Source of the DNA: Streptacidiphilus melanogenes
Lineage (GTDB): Bacteria > Actinomycetota > Actinomycetes > Streptomycetales > Streptomycetaceae
Length of the DNA: 64,000 bases
Assembly (NCBI RefSeq): GCF_000787835.1
Contig: NZ_BBPP01000002.1
Coordinates: forward strand, 249,437 to 313,436
Direction of reading: 5' to 3'
The notes below the pieces were generated by a model. The model was given only the letters and a program-made list of their open reading frames with translations. It was not told the origin of the DNA and ran no database searches. Made by a program: the position numbers and the translations under genes. How positions within the stretch are numbered: position 1 is the stretch's first letter; the number at the start of each line of letters is the position of its first letter. Shown piece by piece: positions 55,097 to 63,866 of the stretch.

Positions 55097-56032
55097 GTGC
55101 CCGCACCGTCCGAGTTCGACGAGTTCCGCGAGATCGCCAAGCGCGTCAACAACTGGGGGCGCTGGGGCGCCGACGACGAGATCGGGACACTCAACCTGAT
55201 CACCCCGGAGGTGGTCCGCGCCGCGGCGGCGTGCGTCCGTTCCGGCCGGCGCTTCGACCTCGCCCTGCCGCTGCGGCAGCAGGGCGTGCAGACGGGCATG
55301 ATCCCGGGCCGGGTCAACCCGCTGCACACGATGGTGGCGCTGAACTTCGAGATGTTCGGGCCCGGTTCCATCGCCACCAGCGACGACGTCGCCACGCTCG
55401 GCCTGCAGGCGGCCACTCACTGGGACGGCCTCGGGCACGTCAGCCACGGTGGCCGGATCTACAACAACCGCCCCGCCGACAGCATCAACGCGCAGGAGGG
55501 GGCGACCCGCTCGGGCATCGAGAAGGCCGGCCCGCTGGTCACCCGGGGCGTGCTGCTCGACGTGGCCCGCGTGCACGGGGTCGGGCGGCTGCCGGGCGAC
55601 CACGTCGTCACGCCCGAGGACCTGGACGCCGCCGAGGCCTTGGCCGGCACGACGGTCCGGGCCGGGGACGTGGTGCTGGTCCGCACCGGCCAGATGCAGT
55701 TCTACCTGGGCGGGGACCGCGAGGCCTACGCCTTCCCCTCCCCCGGCCTGGGCCTGCGCTGTCCGGCGTGGTTCCATGCGCGCGACGTCGCGGCGGTCGC
55801 CAACGACACGCTGACGTTCGAGACCTTCCCGCCCGAGGTCGACGGCCTCTACCTGCCCGTCCACGCACTGGACCTGGTGGAGATGGGGATGATGCAGGGC
55901 CAGAACTGGAACCTGGAGGCCCTGGCCGCGGACTGCGCGGCGGACGGCGTCCACGCGTTCCTGCTGGCCGCCGCGCCCGAGCCCTTCGTCGGCGGCGTGG
56001 GGGCGCCGGTCGCGCCGGTCGCGGTCAAGTAG
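55097..56032 (+). CDS. Cyclase-family hydrolase (kynurenine formamidase-like, PF04199)
   Basis: The 311-aa protein has the cyclase-family motif as AATHWDGLGHVSHGGRIYN (residues about 95-114), close to the usual His-x-Gly-Thr-His-x-Asp-x-Pro-x-His. VRAGDVVLVRTGQMQF and CPAWFHARDVAAVAND follow. Family members hydrolyse amides, lactones or rings with zinc or manganese. A ring-opening step in the pathway is a reasonable guess. GTG at 55097 starts it. It is divergent from the SDR across the 27-bp operator. Confidence 0.82.
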   Translation: MPAPSEFDEFREIAKRVNNWGRWGADDEIGTLNLITPEVVRAAAACVRSGRRFDLALPLRQQGVQTGMIPGRVNPLHTMVALNFEMFGPGSIATSDDVATLGLQAATHWDGLGHVSHGGRIYNNRPADSINAQEGATRSGIEKAGPLVTRGVLLDVARVHGVGRLPGDHVVTPEDLDAAEALAGTTVRAGDVVLVRTGQMQFYLGGDREAYAFPSPGLGLRCPAWFHARDVAAVANDTLTFETFPPEVDGLYLPVHALDLVEMGMMQGQNWNLEALAADCAADGVHAFLLAAAPEPFVGGVGAPVAPVAVK

Positions 56033-56105
56033 CCGACCGGGCAACGCGGACGAACAACGCGGTCAAACAACGACACACAAGCGGATATGAGCGGGCGATC
56101 GGATG

Positions 56106-56150
56106 GCGGGACGCCGTGCGCGGATGACTCCACGCGTCACGGCGCCCCGC
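56106..56150. terminator. Hairpin after cyclase gene
   Basis: GCGGGACGCCGTG at 56106-56118 pairs with CACGGCGCCCCGC at 56138-56150 (12 of 13). It lies 74 nt after the cyclase stop. The remainder of the gap to 56373 shows no gene. Confidence 0.5.
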
Positions 56151-56373
56151 CACCAGCCCCCGAACCTGAGGCCGGGGGTGCCCCCGTCGGCGCCGACGTG
56201 CCCTGAACAAGCGCCGACGCGATTCGCACTCGCCAAGGAAGCGGACAGCATGAAGGCCGGGCGCGCCCTTGGCGTCCCCTCGCAACGAATCGCTGAATCC
56301 AAGCGTGATCAGGCGGACACGTCACGTCAATGGCTTGTCCGGAATTCGGATTGGTTGCGTACCGTTTGAGACT

Positions 56374-57447
56374 TCATCTGTTCGTTGTCCGAGTCGGCGT
56401 CAACCCGCGTCGGCCGGAGATGTCGATCTCCGCATAACGTCGGCCCATCTCCTGCTGGTGGGCCGCGTCGGGATGCAGACCGTCCGGCAGGACACCGCGG
56501 CCTGCGTCGTCGGCGGAGCAGAGTTCGCGGCCGTCGAGCCAGGTCAAGGCGGTGTCACCGCGCCTGCGGTGGAGTTGGACGGCATCGTGCAGCTGCTCCC
56601 TGAGCGCTCCGAGCGTCAGGTCCCCGAAGGCCTCGGACATTCCGTCCGTCAGTTCGGACTCGCGCGCTCCGCCGAACACCGGCCCGAGAACGGTCACCGG
56701 CACCCCGGGCTGCCGGGAGCGAATTTCGGCCAGCAGACCGTGCACGGCGGGCAGAAAGGTCCGTTCCCGCAAGGCGGCCGAGTTGTAGACGTTGATGCCG
56801 AGTTCGAGCGTTATGAATTCCGCGGAGTGATTTGCCAGCATTCGCCCGACCAGCGGATCGAGCAGGCACGCGCCGCCGTAGCCGAGGTTGGTGAGGTTGC
56901 GGCCCAACAGGCGTGCGGCGGTGGCCGGCCAGGTCTGCGTCGGCGTGGCCTGGTAGCCGTGGCTGATACTGCTGCCGTAGACCGTCCAGCGCGGCCGGTC
57001 GTCGGGCAGCGGGTGCAGTGCCTCCCCGTCGAGCGCGCGCACGCCGCGGAGCCGCACCGCAGGGCAGATCGGCAGGGCGATCTCGACGTCCTTCGGTCCC
57101 GGCGGCAGACCGCCGAAGACGACTCCCGCGACGCCGAGGGCGGTGGACCGCACGACCTCGCCGTCCACGGCCAGGTCGCACCAGGCCTCGAAGACCGGCC
57201 CGCCCTGGAGCCGCACCGACTCGGCGTCCAGCAGCAGCCGCCGGGACGCGGTCCGCAGCCGCAGCCGCACGCCGCTCGGGCACATCGCGGGCAGCACGAG
57301 ATCGCGGTGGTGGAGCTCCAGATCCGCGAAGGGGAGCCGCCACGGCTGGAACCAGGACCCGTCCGCGGCCCACTCGAGGTCGATCGCTCCCGCAAGGGCG
57401 CGAGCCGTGGCAGCGGCGTTCCAAGCCGACACGGGCGAAACCTTCAT
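56374..57447 (-). CDS. SGNH/GDSL-type esterase or hydrolase
   Basis: The 357-aa protein has an N-terminal beta-rich half (FADLELHHRDLVLPAMCPSGV) and a C-terminal SGNH domain: YGSSISHGYQ (Ser nucleophile, block I), LGYGG (Gly), ELGINVYN (Asn) and VLPDGLHPD (Asp-x-x-His). It hydrolyses ester or acyl groups. ATG at 57447 has GGGAAGG 8 nt upstream; an upstream TTG at 57480 is less likely. No signal peptide is visible. It is not linked to an operator. Confidence 0.83.
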   Translation of the reverse strand: MKVSPVSAWNAAATARALAGAIDLEWAADGSWFQPWRLPFADLELHHRDLVLPAMCPSGVRLRLRTASRRLLLDAESVRLQGGPVFEAWCDLAVDGEVVRSTALGVAGVVFGGLPPGPKDVEIALPICPAVRLRGVRALDGEALHPLPDDRPRWTVYGSSISHGYQATPTQTWPATAARLLGRNLTNLGYGGACLLDPLVGRMLANHSAEFITLELGINVYNSAALRERTFLPAVHGLLAEIRSRQPGVPVTVLGPVFGGARESELTDGMSEAFGDLTLGALREQLHDAVQLHRRRGDTALTWLDGRELCSADDAGRGVLPDGLHPDAAHQQEMGRRYAEIDISGRRGLTPTRTTNR

Positions 57448-57509
57448 GTGGAGGGCCTTCCCGTCGAGCGCGACGATCAACCTTGGCGATCAACCGCGGC
57501 GCCTGCGGC

Positions 57510-57971
57510 TCAGGTGGGGCAGCTGACCGCGGTGGCGGAGGCGGGGGCCGGCTGCTCCTCCGGGACGAGCTCGCACCAGACGCGCTTGCCGCTGCCGTCA
57601 GGGAACCAGCCCCAGCGGTCCGTCAGCACGCTCACCAGCTCCAGGCCGCGCCCGCCGGTCGCCTCGGCGGGGGCGACGCGCTGCGCGGGCGGCGCCCCGC
57701 TCGCGTCGGTGACCTCCACGCGGACCGGGCGCCGCTCCGCGCCCTGCCCGACCGGGAAGACGAGCCGGAGCACGGCGGGCGAACCGGTGTGCACCACGGC
57801 GTTGGTCACCAGCTCGGACACGACCAGAACCAGGGTGTCGGCGAGGGACTCGCCGAGGTCGACGCCGCAGCCGGTGAGGCGACTGCGGGCCCAGCGGCGG
57901 GCCCGGCCGACCTCGGCCGGGTCGGCCTCGACCGCCGTCTGGACTTGAAGCACCTGTGCCTGAACCTGCAC
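57510..57971 (-). CDS. ATP-binding protein, RsbW/SpoIIAB-like HATPase
   Basis: The 153-aa protein has VVSELVTNAVVHTGSPAVLRLVF (N-box), EVTDASGAPP (G1) and GGRGLELVSVLTDRWGWFPDGSGKRVWCEL (G2). This is the Streptomyces-type anti-sigma or regulatory histidine-kinase-like fold. Its sigma partner and antagonist are absent here. It starts just before a 300-nt gap and may be transcribed with the SGNH gene downstream. Confidence 0.88.
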   Translation of the reverse strand: MQVQAQVLQVQTAVEADPAEVGRARRWARSRLTGCGVDLGESLADTLVLVVSELVTNAVVHTGSPAVLRLVFPVGQGAERRPVRVEVTDASGAPPAQRVAPAEATGGRGLELVSVLTDRWGWFPDGSGKRVWCELVPEEQPAPASATAVSCPT

Positions 57972-58283
57972 CTGTCACACCACCCGTGCTTGCGGGATCA
58001 GCCGGGCCGGACCGCCGCGCGAGCCGCGTACCGGCAGGTATGCGTACAAGGATGATCCGGCCTCATGGCCAGGAGCATGGTCTTCGGGCATATTCCAGCC
58101 GATGGGGCACCCAGGGGTGCATACTGCCCCTGCCGATCTGTCCCCGGCGGTCTCCGGGTCGGCGGCCACGTCGACCTCGTGGGCGGACTGCTTGCTGCGC
58201 ACCCCCGTGAGCGTAACCGAACCGGACCCCGACGCCCGGAAGCCGGGAGGCGTCGCGGCAAAAACACCCTTACGACACCAGTG
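57972..58283. other. Gap between HATPase start and acyl-CoA dehydrogenase end
   Basis: No convincing gene was found; open frames are Arg/Pro-rich shadows. The gap must hold the HATPase promoter. No TCTGACG operator is present. Confidence 0.5.
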
Positions 58284-59168
58284 CTACAAGTGCGCGGCCA
58301 GCTCGTCCAGGCAGCGCTCGCGGTCCGCACCGGCCTGCTCCCACGCCCATGCCCGCTTGAGCAGCCGGTGCACCCGCGCCTCCCAGGTGAACCCCATGCC
58401 CCCGTGAACCTGCAGGCAGTCGCGCGCGCCGCGGACGGCCGCCTCGTCGGCGAGCAGCTTCGCCCCCGCGATCTCCTCCACGTCGCCCGACACCGCGGCG
58501 GCGTAGACGGCGACCCGGGCCAGCTCCGCGCGGGCCAGCATGTCCGCGCACAGGTGCTGCACCGCCTGGAACGCTCCGATCGGTTGTCCGAACTGGGCGC
58601 GCGTGCGCGCGTACCCGACCGCCTCGGTGACGGTGCGGGCGGCCAGGCCCGCCTGCAGGGCGGCGGTCAGCAGCGTCGTGTCGGCGGCGACGCGACGCGC
58701 TTCGCCCTCGGGCAGGCCTTCCCCGGCCGGAAGCTCTCCCTCCAGCCGCCACAGCGGCCGGTCCGGGTCGACGGCGGGTGCGGGCGCCGCGTCCAGGGCG
58801 GCGGCCGGCAGGACGACGAGGGAGTCGTCCGGGCGCAGCAGGAGGACGTGGTCCAGCTGCGGCAACTGCGGGACGAGCACCGGGCCCCGCGCGGGAACGC
58901 GGACCACCTCGGCCCGGCCGCGCAGACCGAGCCTGGCTGCCGCCACCTCCGTGCCGACCAGCGGCCCGGACAGGAGGGCGCGCCCCGCCTCCTCGAAGAC
59001 CAGCACGGCCTCGGGCAGCCCGAGGCCCAGCCCGCCGTCCCGCTCCGGCACCCGGAGCTGGAAGATGCCGACGTCGGTCAGCTCCTCCCACGTGAGTTGA
59101 CGGTCCGACAGGATGTCGCGTAGGCCGTGCCGGAGCCGGTCCTGGTCGTCGGTCAGCCGGAACTCCAT
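58284..59168 (-). CDS. Short acyl-CoA dehydrogenase (small-subunit type)
   Basis: The 294-aa protein begins MEFRLTDDQDRLRHGLRDIL and has the C-terminal FadE segment VGYARTRAQFGQPIGAFQAVQHLCADMLARAEL and CLQVHGGMGFTWEARVHRLLKRA. The middle beta domain is shortened compared with a normal 380-aa FadE. It probably pairs with the 382-aa protein immediately upstream (3-nt gap). Confidence 0.85.
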   Translation of the reverse strand: MEFRLTDDQDRLRHGLRDILSDRQLTWEELTDVGIFQLRVPERDGGLGLGLPEAVLVFEEAGRALLSGPLVGTEVAAARLGLRGRAEVVRVPARGPVLVPQLPQLDHVLLLRPDDSLVVLPAAALDAAPAPAVDPDRPLWRLEGELPAGEGLPEGEARRVAADTTLLTAALQAGLAARTVTEAVGYARTRAQFGQPIGAFQAVQHLCADMLARAELARVAVYAAAVSGDVEEIAGAKLLADEAAVRGARDCLQVHGGMGFTWEARVHRLLKRAWAWEQAGADRERCLDELAAHL

Positions 59169-59171
59169 GCC

Positions 59172-60320
59172 TCAACGCCCCTTCGGCAGGCCCAGGATGC
59201 GCTGGGCGACGATGTTGCGCTGGATCTGGGAGGTGCCGGCGGCGATGGTGTAGGAGAGGCCCTGCAGCCGCTGCGCGGTCCACGGACCGTCCAGCAGCGC
59301 GTCGGCGCCGACGACGCGGGCCGCGACGTCGTGGAGCCGCTGACGCGCCTCGCTGAAGCGGAGCTTGAACACGCTGCCGCCTGCTCCCGGGACGCCCCGC
59401 GCGGCGGCCTCGGAGACGTTCCACTGCACGAGCCGCCACAGCGCCGTGAACTCGGCAGCCAGCCCCGCGAGTTCGCGACGCAGCTCGAGGTCGTCCCAGG
59501 CGCCGTTCGCGCGTGCCACGCGGGCGAGTCGGCGCACCTCGCGGCGGCAGCCGACCGCCTCGGAGGCGAAGGCGGTGCCGCGCTCGAAGGAGAGGGTGAC
59601 CATGGTGACCCGCCACCCGTCGTTCTCCGCGCCGAGCCGGTCCCCCACCGGGACGCGGACCTCGTCGAGGAACAGCTCGGCGAACTCGGTCGTCCCGGCG
59701 AGCGTGCGCAGCGGCCGCACGGTGACTCCCGGCGCGTCCATCCGCATGGCCAGCCAGCTGATGCCCCGGTGCTTCGGCGCGTCGGGGTCCGTGCGGACCA
59801 GCAGCTCGCACCAGTCGGCGACTTCGGCGTGCGAGGTCCAGATCTTGCTGCCGGTGACGACGTACTCGTCCCCCTCCCTGACCGCGCGGGTACGCAGGGC
59901 GGCGAGGTCGCTGCCCGCGTCCGGCTCGCTGAAGCCCTGGCACCAGATCTCGTCCCCCCGGAGGATCGGCGGGAGGAACCGCGCCCGCTGGTCCGGTGTG
60001 CCCTCGGTGGCGACGGTCGGCCCGGCGTGCAGCAGCCCGACGAAGTTGGCCCCGACATAGGGGGCGCCGGCGAGTTCGGTCTCCTCGAGGAAGATCAGGT
60101 GTTCCGACGGGGTCGAGCCGCGGCCGCCGGCGTCCACGGGCCAGTGGATGCCCGCATATCCGGCGTCGAAGAGCCGCCGCTGCCAGGCGGTGTCGTAGGA
60201 GCGGCGACCAGGCCAGTCGGAGGGGTCCGGCGCGGGCGGCAGCTCCGGGAGGGTCTTGCCGAGCCACTCCCGGAGCCGTCGGCGGAAGTCGGCCTCGGCA
60301 GGCGTGTCACTGAGCTGCAT
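59172..60320 (-). CDS. Acyl-CoA dehydrogenase (large-subunit type)
   Basis: The 382-aa protein has IWCQGFSEPDAGSDLAALRT, TSHAEVADWCELLVRT, VTLSFERGTAF and YTIAAGTSQIQRNIVAQRILGLPKGR. At the YEG position it has AAG, so, as in the 52934 protein, the usual Glu is missing. The short partner follows 3 nt later, and the amidohydrolase is 24 nt upstream. The three genes form one operon under the operator at 61584-61600. Confidence 0.87.
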   Translation of the reverse strand: MQLSDTPAEADFRRRLREWLGKTLPELPPAPDPSDWPGRRSYDTAWQRRLFDAGYAGIHWPVDAGGRGSTPSEHLIFLEETELAGAPYVGANFVGLLHAGPTVATEGTPDQRARFLPPILRGDEIWCQGFSEPDAGSDLAALRTRAVREGDEYVVTGSKIWTSHAEVADWCELLVRTDPDAPKHRGISWLAMRMDAPGVTVRPLRTLAGTTEFAELFLDEVRVPVGDRLGAENDGWRVTMVTLSFERGTAFASEAVGCRREVRRLARVARANGAWDDLELRRELAGLAAEFTALWRLVQWNVSEAAARGVPGAGGSVFKLRFSEARQRLHDVAARVVGADALLDGPWTAQRLQGLSYTIAAGTSQIQRNIVAQRILGLPKGR

Positions 60321-60344
60321 GGGTGCACTCCCGTCGGGCCGAGG

Positions 60345-61556
60345 TCAGCGCAGGTGCCGGTCGAGGTCCAGTTCCAGCATCCTGATCGCGTTCCCGCGCA
60401 TGATCTTGTAGATCACGTCCGGCGCCAGCCCCTTCACGTGGTCCAGCGCCACCGCCTTCGTCTCCGGCCAGGTGGAGTCCACGTGCGGGTAGTCCGTCTC
60501 GAAGGTCACGTTGTCGACCCCGACCGCGTCCAGCGAGGCGACCCCGTGCTTGTCGCGGAAGAAGCAGGCGAAGATCTGCCGGTAGTAGTACGTCGACGGC
60601 GGCTCGGGGATCAGGTCGCGGACCCCACCCCAGGCGCGGTGCTCGCGCCAGACGTCGTCCGCGCGTTCCAGCGCGTACGGGATCCAGCCCATCTGGCCTT
60701 CGCTGTAGGCGAGTTTGAGCCTCGGATGGCGCACCAGGACGCCGCTGAAGAGGAAGTCCGTCATGGAGGCCATCGCGTTGTTGAAGCTCAGTGTCGCCTG
60801 CACGGCCGGAGGGGCGTCCGGCGAGGCCGCGGGCATCTGCGAGGAGGAGCCGATGTGCATGCAGACGACCGTCCCGGTGGCCTCGCACTCGGCGAAGAAC
60901 GGGTCCCAGTAGCCGGTGTGGATGCTGGGCAGGCCGAGGTGGGTCGGGATCTCGCTGAAGCAGACCGCCCGGACGCCCCGCGCCGCGTTCCGCTTGATCT
61001 CGGCGACGGCCAGCTCCACGTCCCAGAGCGGGATCAGGCACAGCGGGATGAGGCGCCCGCCGCTGTCGCCGCACCACTCGTCGACCATCCAGTCGTTGTA
61101 GGCGCGGACGCAGGCGAGGGCGACCTCCTTGTCGTGCGCCTCGGCGAAAGTCTGGCCGCAGAAGCGCGGGAAGGTCGGAAAGCAGAGGGAGGCCTCGACG
61201 TGGTTGTTCTCCATGTCGAGCAGGCGCGCCTTCGGGTCCCAGCAGCCGCGGCGCATCTCGTCGCGGGTGATGCCCTCCAGCGTCATCTCGTCGCGGTCGA
61301 AGCCGACCGCGGCGATGTTGCGCTTGTAAGGGAACTGCAGGTCCTCGTAGATCCACCAGTCCGTCGGCGGGCCGTCGGGGTCCATGGAGATGCGGTACTT
61401 GCCGCCGATGTACTCCAGCTGGCCGATGCCCGCGCGCAGCGGCTTCGGACCACGGTCGTGGTACTTGGCCGGCAACCAGGTCTCGAAGAGGTGCGCCGGC
61501 TCGATCACGTGGTCGTCGACGCTCACCACCATGGGCAGTTCGGCAGAGCTTTCCAT
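60345..61556 (-). CDS. Amidohydrolase-superfamily metal-dependent hydrolase (Amidohydro_2)
   Basis: The 403-aa TIM-barrel protein starts MESSAELPMVVSVDDHVIEP (metal-site Asp-Asp-His). VVCMHIGSSSQ and VTFETDYPHVDSTWPETK (metal Asp) mark the barrel ends. Members decarboxylate or hydrolyse cyclic or aromatic acids. It is first in the operon with the two-subunit acyl-CoA dehydrogenase, so it may act on a ring acid in the same path. The start lies 28 nt downstream of the operator. Confidence 0.86.
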   Translation of the reverse strand: MESSAELPMVVSVDDHVIEPAHLFETWLPAKYHDRGPKPLRAGIGQLEYIGGKYRISMDPDGPPTDWWIYEDLQFPYKRNIAAVGFDRDEMTLEGITRDEMRRGCWDPKARLLDMENNHVEASLCFPTFPRFCGQTFAEAHDKEVALACVRAYNDWMVDEWCGDSGGRLIPLCLIPLWDVELAVAEIKRNAARGVRAVCFSEIPTHLGLPSIHTGYWDPFFAECEATGTVVCMHIGSSSQMPAASPDAPPAVQATLSFNNAMASMTDFLFSGVLVRHPRLKLAYSEGQMGWIPYALERADDVWREHRAWGGVRDLIPEPPSTYYYRQIFACFFRDKHGVASLDAVGVDNVTFETDYPHVDSTWPETKAVALDHVKGLAPDVIYKIMRGNAIRMLELDLDRHLR

Positions 61557-61583
61557 TCAAGGCTCCCTCTCCACGACCCTTTA

Positions 61584-61600
61584 CCTGACGGTCCGTCAGA
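61584..61600. promoter_or_regulatory. Catabolic-regulon operator (amidohydrolase/isochorismatase-like promoter)
   Basis: CCTGACGGTCCGTCAGA has a 15-bp core with perfect arms, CTGACGG-T-CCGTCAG. It lies 28 nt upstream of the minus-strand amidohydrolase start and 48 nt upstream of the plus-strand gene at 61648. Confidence 0.82.
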
Positions 61601-61647
61601 TTCAGACTAGTCACGGACCCCTGAAGCGGCAAGCGAGCGAGGACCGG

Positions 61648-62283
61648 ATGGCCGTCGTACTCACGGAACTTCTCGACCCGGCGGTCACCGCCGTGGTCAC
61701 CTGCGAGTGCCAGCAGAGCGTGCTCGGCGAGGACGCGGTCTTCCCGGCGCTCGCCGCGGCCGCCGCCAGGACCGACCTGGTCGGAAACGTCGCCCGGCTC
61801 TGCGCCGCCGCGCGCGGGCTCGGCGTGCCCGTCGTGCACTGCACGGCGGAGCGGCGCGCGGACGGCCGCGGGGCCAACACCAACGCCCGCCTCTTCGCCG
61901 CCGCCGCCCGGGCCGCGACGCCGTTCGACCCGGCGCTCCACCCCGGGCTCGGCGCTGATCCCGCACGCGACCTCGTCCTCCCCCGCCTGCACGGCCTCGG
62001 CCCGTTCCAGGACACGGGGCTCTCGTCCCTGCTGCGCAACCTCGGGGCGACCACGCTCGTCGTCACCGGGGTCTCGCTCAACGTCGCGCTGCTGGAGCTG
62101 ACCCTCGGCGCCGTCGACGCCGGGCTCCAGGTCGTGGTCCCGACCGACGCCGTCGCCGGAACCCCGCCCGAGTACGCGGAAGCCGTCCTCGCGCACACCC
62201 TCGCCCTCGTCGCGACCCTGAGCAGCACGCGCGAGGTCATCGGCGCCCTCACCACCCCCGGGACAGACGGGAGAGACTCGTGA
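61648..62283 (+). CDS. Isochorismatase-fold protein with altered catalytic triad
   Basis: The 211-aa protein has the cysteine-hydrolase fold but the triad Asp-Lys-Cys is changed. Glu20 stands where Asp is expected (VTCECQQ), Arg113 where Lys is expected (LPRLHGLGPF), and Ala147 replaces the Cys (TGVSLNVALLE). It may bind a ligand or act by another mechanism. ATG at 61648 has a weak upstream site. The ligase start overlaps its stop by four bases (GTGA), so the two work together. The operator at 61584 precedes it. Confidence 0.8.
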   Translation: MAVVLTELLDPAVTAVVTCECQQSVLGEDAVFPALAAAAARTDLVGNVARLCAAARGLGVPVVHCTAERRADGRGANTNARLFAAAARAATPFDPALHPGLGADPARDLVLPRLHGLGPFQDTGLSSLLRNLGATTLVVTGVSLNVALLELTLGAVDAGLQVVVPTDAVAGTPPEYAEAVLAHTLALVATLSSTREVIGALTTPGTDGRDS

Positions 62284-63866
62284 CCACCACCGACGCGGGA
62301 AGCCTGTGGGACCTGCTCGAGCGACGCGTCGTGGCGACGCCGGACGCGCCCATGCTGATCGAGGCCGGCACCGGAAGCACCGGCGAGGGCGAGGGTGAAC
62401 CCGACCGGCGGCTCAGCTACCGCGAGGTGCGCGACCGGGCCGAGCGGATCGCGGCCGGGCTGCGCGCCGAGTACGGCGTCGAGGACGGGACGCCGGTGGC
62501 CTGGCAGTTGCCGACCCGGATCGAGACCGTGCTCGTCTCGCTCGCGCTCTCCCGGCTCGGCGCGGTGCAGACGCCGATCATCGCGATCTACCGGGGCGCC
62601 GAGGTCGGCCACATCCTCGGTGAGTCCCGGGCCCGGCTCTACCTCGTGCCGGGCGTCTGGCGCGGATTCGACTACGTGAAGATGGCCGAGGAGCTGACCG
62701 GGGGCTGGGCCCGGCCGCCGGCCGTGCGGGTCCTGTACTCCGACGCCGACCTGCCCGACGGCGACCCGTCACTGCTGCCGCCCCCGCCGCGCGCCGACCT
62801 GGACGACGCGCACGCTCCCGTGCGCTGGGTCTACTACACCTCCGGGATCACCTCCGCGCCCAAGGGCGCCCGGCACACCGACCGGACGCTGATTGCGGGC
62901 GGCAGCGGCTTCGCGCTCGCGCTGGACATGAGTCCGCAGGACGTCGGGTCGATCGCCTTCCCCTACGCGCACATCGGCGGCCCCGACTACCTCGTCGCCG
63001 TGCTGGTGCACGGCTTCCCGGCGCTGCTGGTCGAGGTGTTCGCGCTGCCGGACGTGCTGCCCGCCTACCGGCGCAACGGCGTGACCATGGCCGGCGGCAG
63101 CACCGCCTTCTACTCCGCCTTCCTCGCCGAGCAACGCACGCTGCCCCCGGGCGAGCGGCTCGTGCCCACCCTGCGCATCCTCTCCGGCGGCGGCGCGCCG
63201 ATGCCGCCGGAGCTGTACCGGGAGGTGACCGAGGAGATGGGCGTGGTGCTGGCCCACGGCTACGGCATGACGGAGGCCCCCGCCATCTGCATGGGCTCCC
63301 CCCGCGACACCCCCGAACAGCTCGCGTACACCGAAGGCCACCCGGTGCGCGGCTGCGAGGTGCGGGTGGTCGACGGGGAGATGTGGCTGCGCGGCCCGAT
63401 GGTCTGCCGCGGCTACACCGACCCCGCCCTGACCGCTGAGGCGTTCACCGCCGACGGCTGGTTCCGCACCGGTGACCTCGGTCACGTCCGCCCCGACGGG
63501 CACGTCCGGCTGACCGGACGGCTCAAGGACATCATCATCCGCAAGGGGGAGAACATCTCCGCCAAGGAGATCGAGGACCTGCTCTACCAGGACCCGCGCG
63601 TGGGCGACGTGGCCGTGATCGGCCTGCCCGACCCGGTACGCGGCGAGCGCGTCTGCGCAGTGGTCGAGCGCAGGCCCGGCGTGGAGCCGCCGACGCTGGC
63701 GGAGGTCGCAACACGGCTGCGGGCGGCCGGGCTGATGACGCAGAAGATCCCCGAGCAGCTGGAGGTGGTGGACGCGCTGCCGCGCAACGAGACCCTGCGG
63801 AAGGTGCTGAAGCACCGGCTGCGGGACATGTTCGCGGCACTGCCGTGGCAGGAACGACAACCCTGA
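62280..63866 (+). CDS. AMP-forming acyl-CoA synthetase (second)
   Basis: The 528-aa ligase has YYTSGITSAPKGA (P-loop with Ile for Thr), AHGYGMTEAPAICMG (A5), GWFRTGDLGHVRPDGHVRLTGRLKDIIIRKGENISAKEIED (A7, A8) and the C-terminal ALPRNETLRKVLKHRL. The usual NxxGKVLK catalytic Lys motif reads NETLRKVLK here, so the lysine alignment should be checked. GTG at 62280 overlaps the upstream stop. It is probably under operator 61584-61600 with the isochorismatase-fold gene. Confidence 0.87.
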   Translation: MTTTDAGSLWDLLERRVVATPDAPMLIEAGTGSTGEGEGEPDRRLSYREVRDRAERIAAGLRAEYGVEDGTPVAWQLPTRIETVLVSLALSRLGAVQTPIIAIYRGAEVGHILGESRARLYLVPGVWRGFDYVKMAEELTGGWARPPAVRVLYSDADLPDGDPSLLPPPPRADLDDAHAPVRWVYYTSGITSAPKGARHTDRTLIAGGSGFALALDMSPQDVGSIAFPYAHIGGPDYLVAVLVHGFPALLVEVFALPDVLPAYRRNGVTMAGGSTAFYSAFLAEQRTLPPGERLVPTLRILSGGGAPMPPELYREVTEEMGVVLAHGYGMTEAPAICMGSPRDTPEQLAYTEGHPVRGCEVRVVDGEMWLRGPMVCRGYTDPALTAEAFTADGWFRTGDLGHVRPDGHVRLTGRLKDIIIRKGENISAKEIEDLLYQDPRVGDVAVIGLPDPVRGERVCAVVERRPGVEPPTLAEVATRLRAAGLMTQKIPEQLEVVDALPRNETLRKVLKHRLRDMFAALPWQERQP

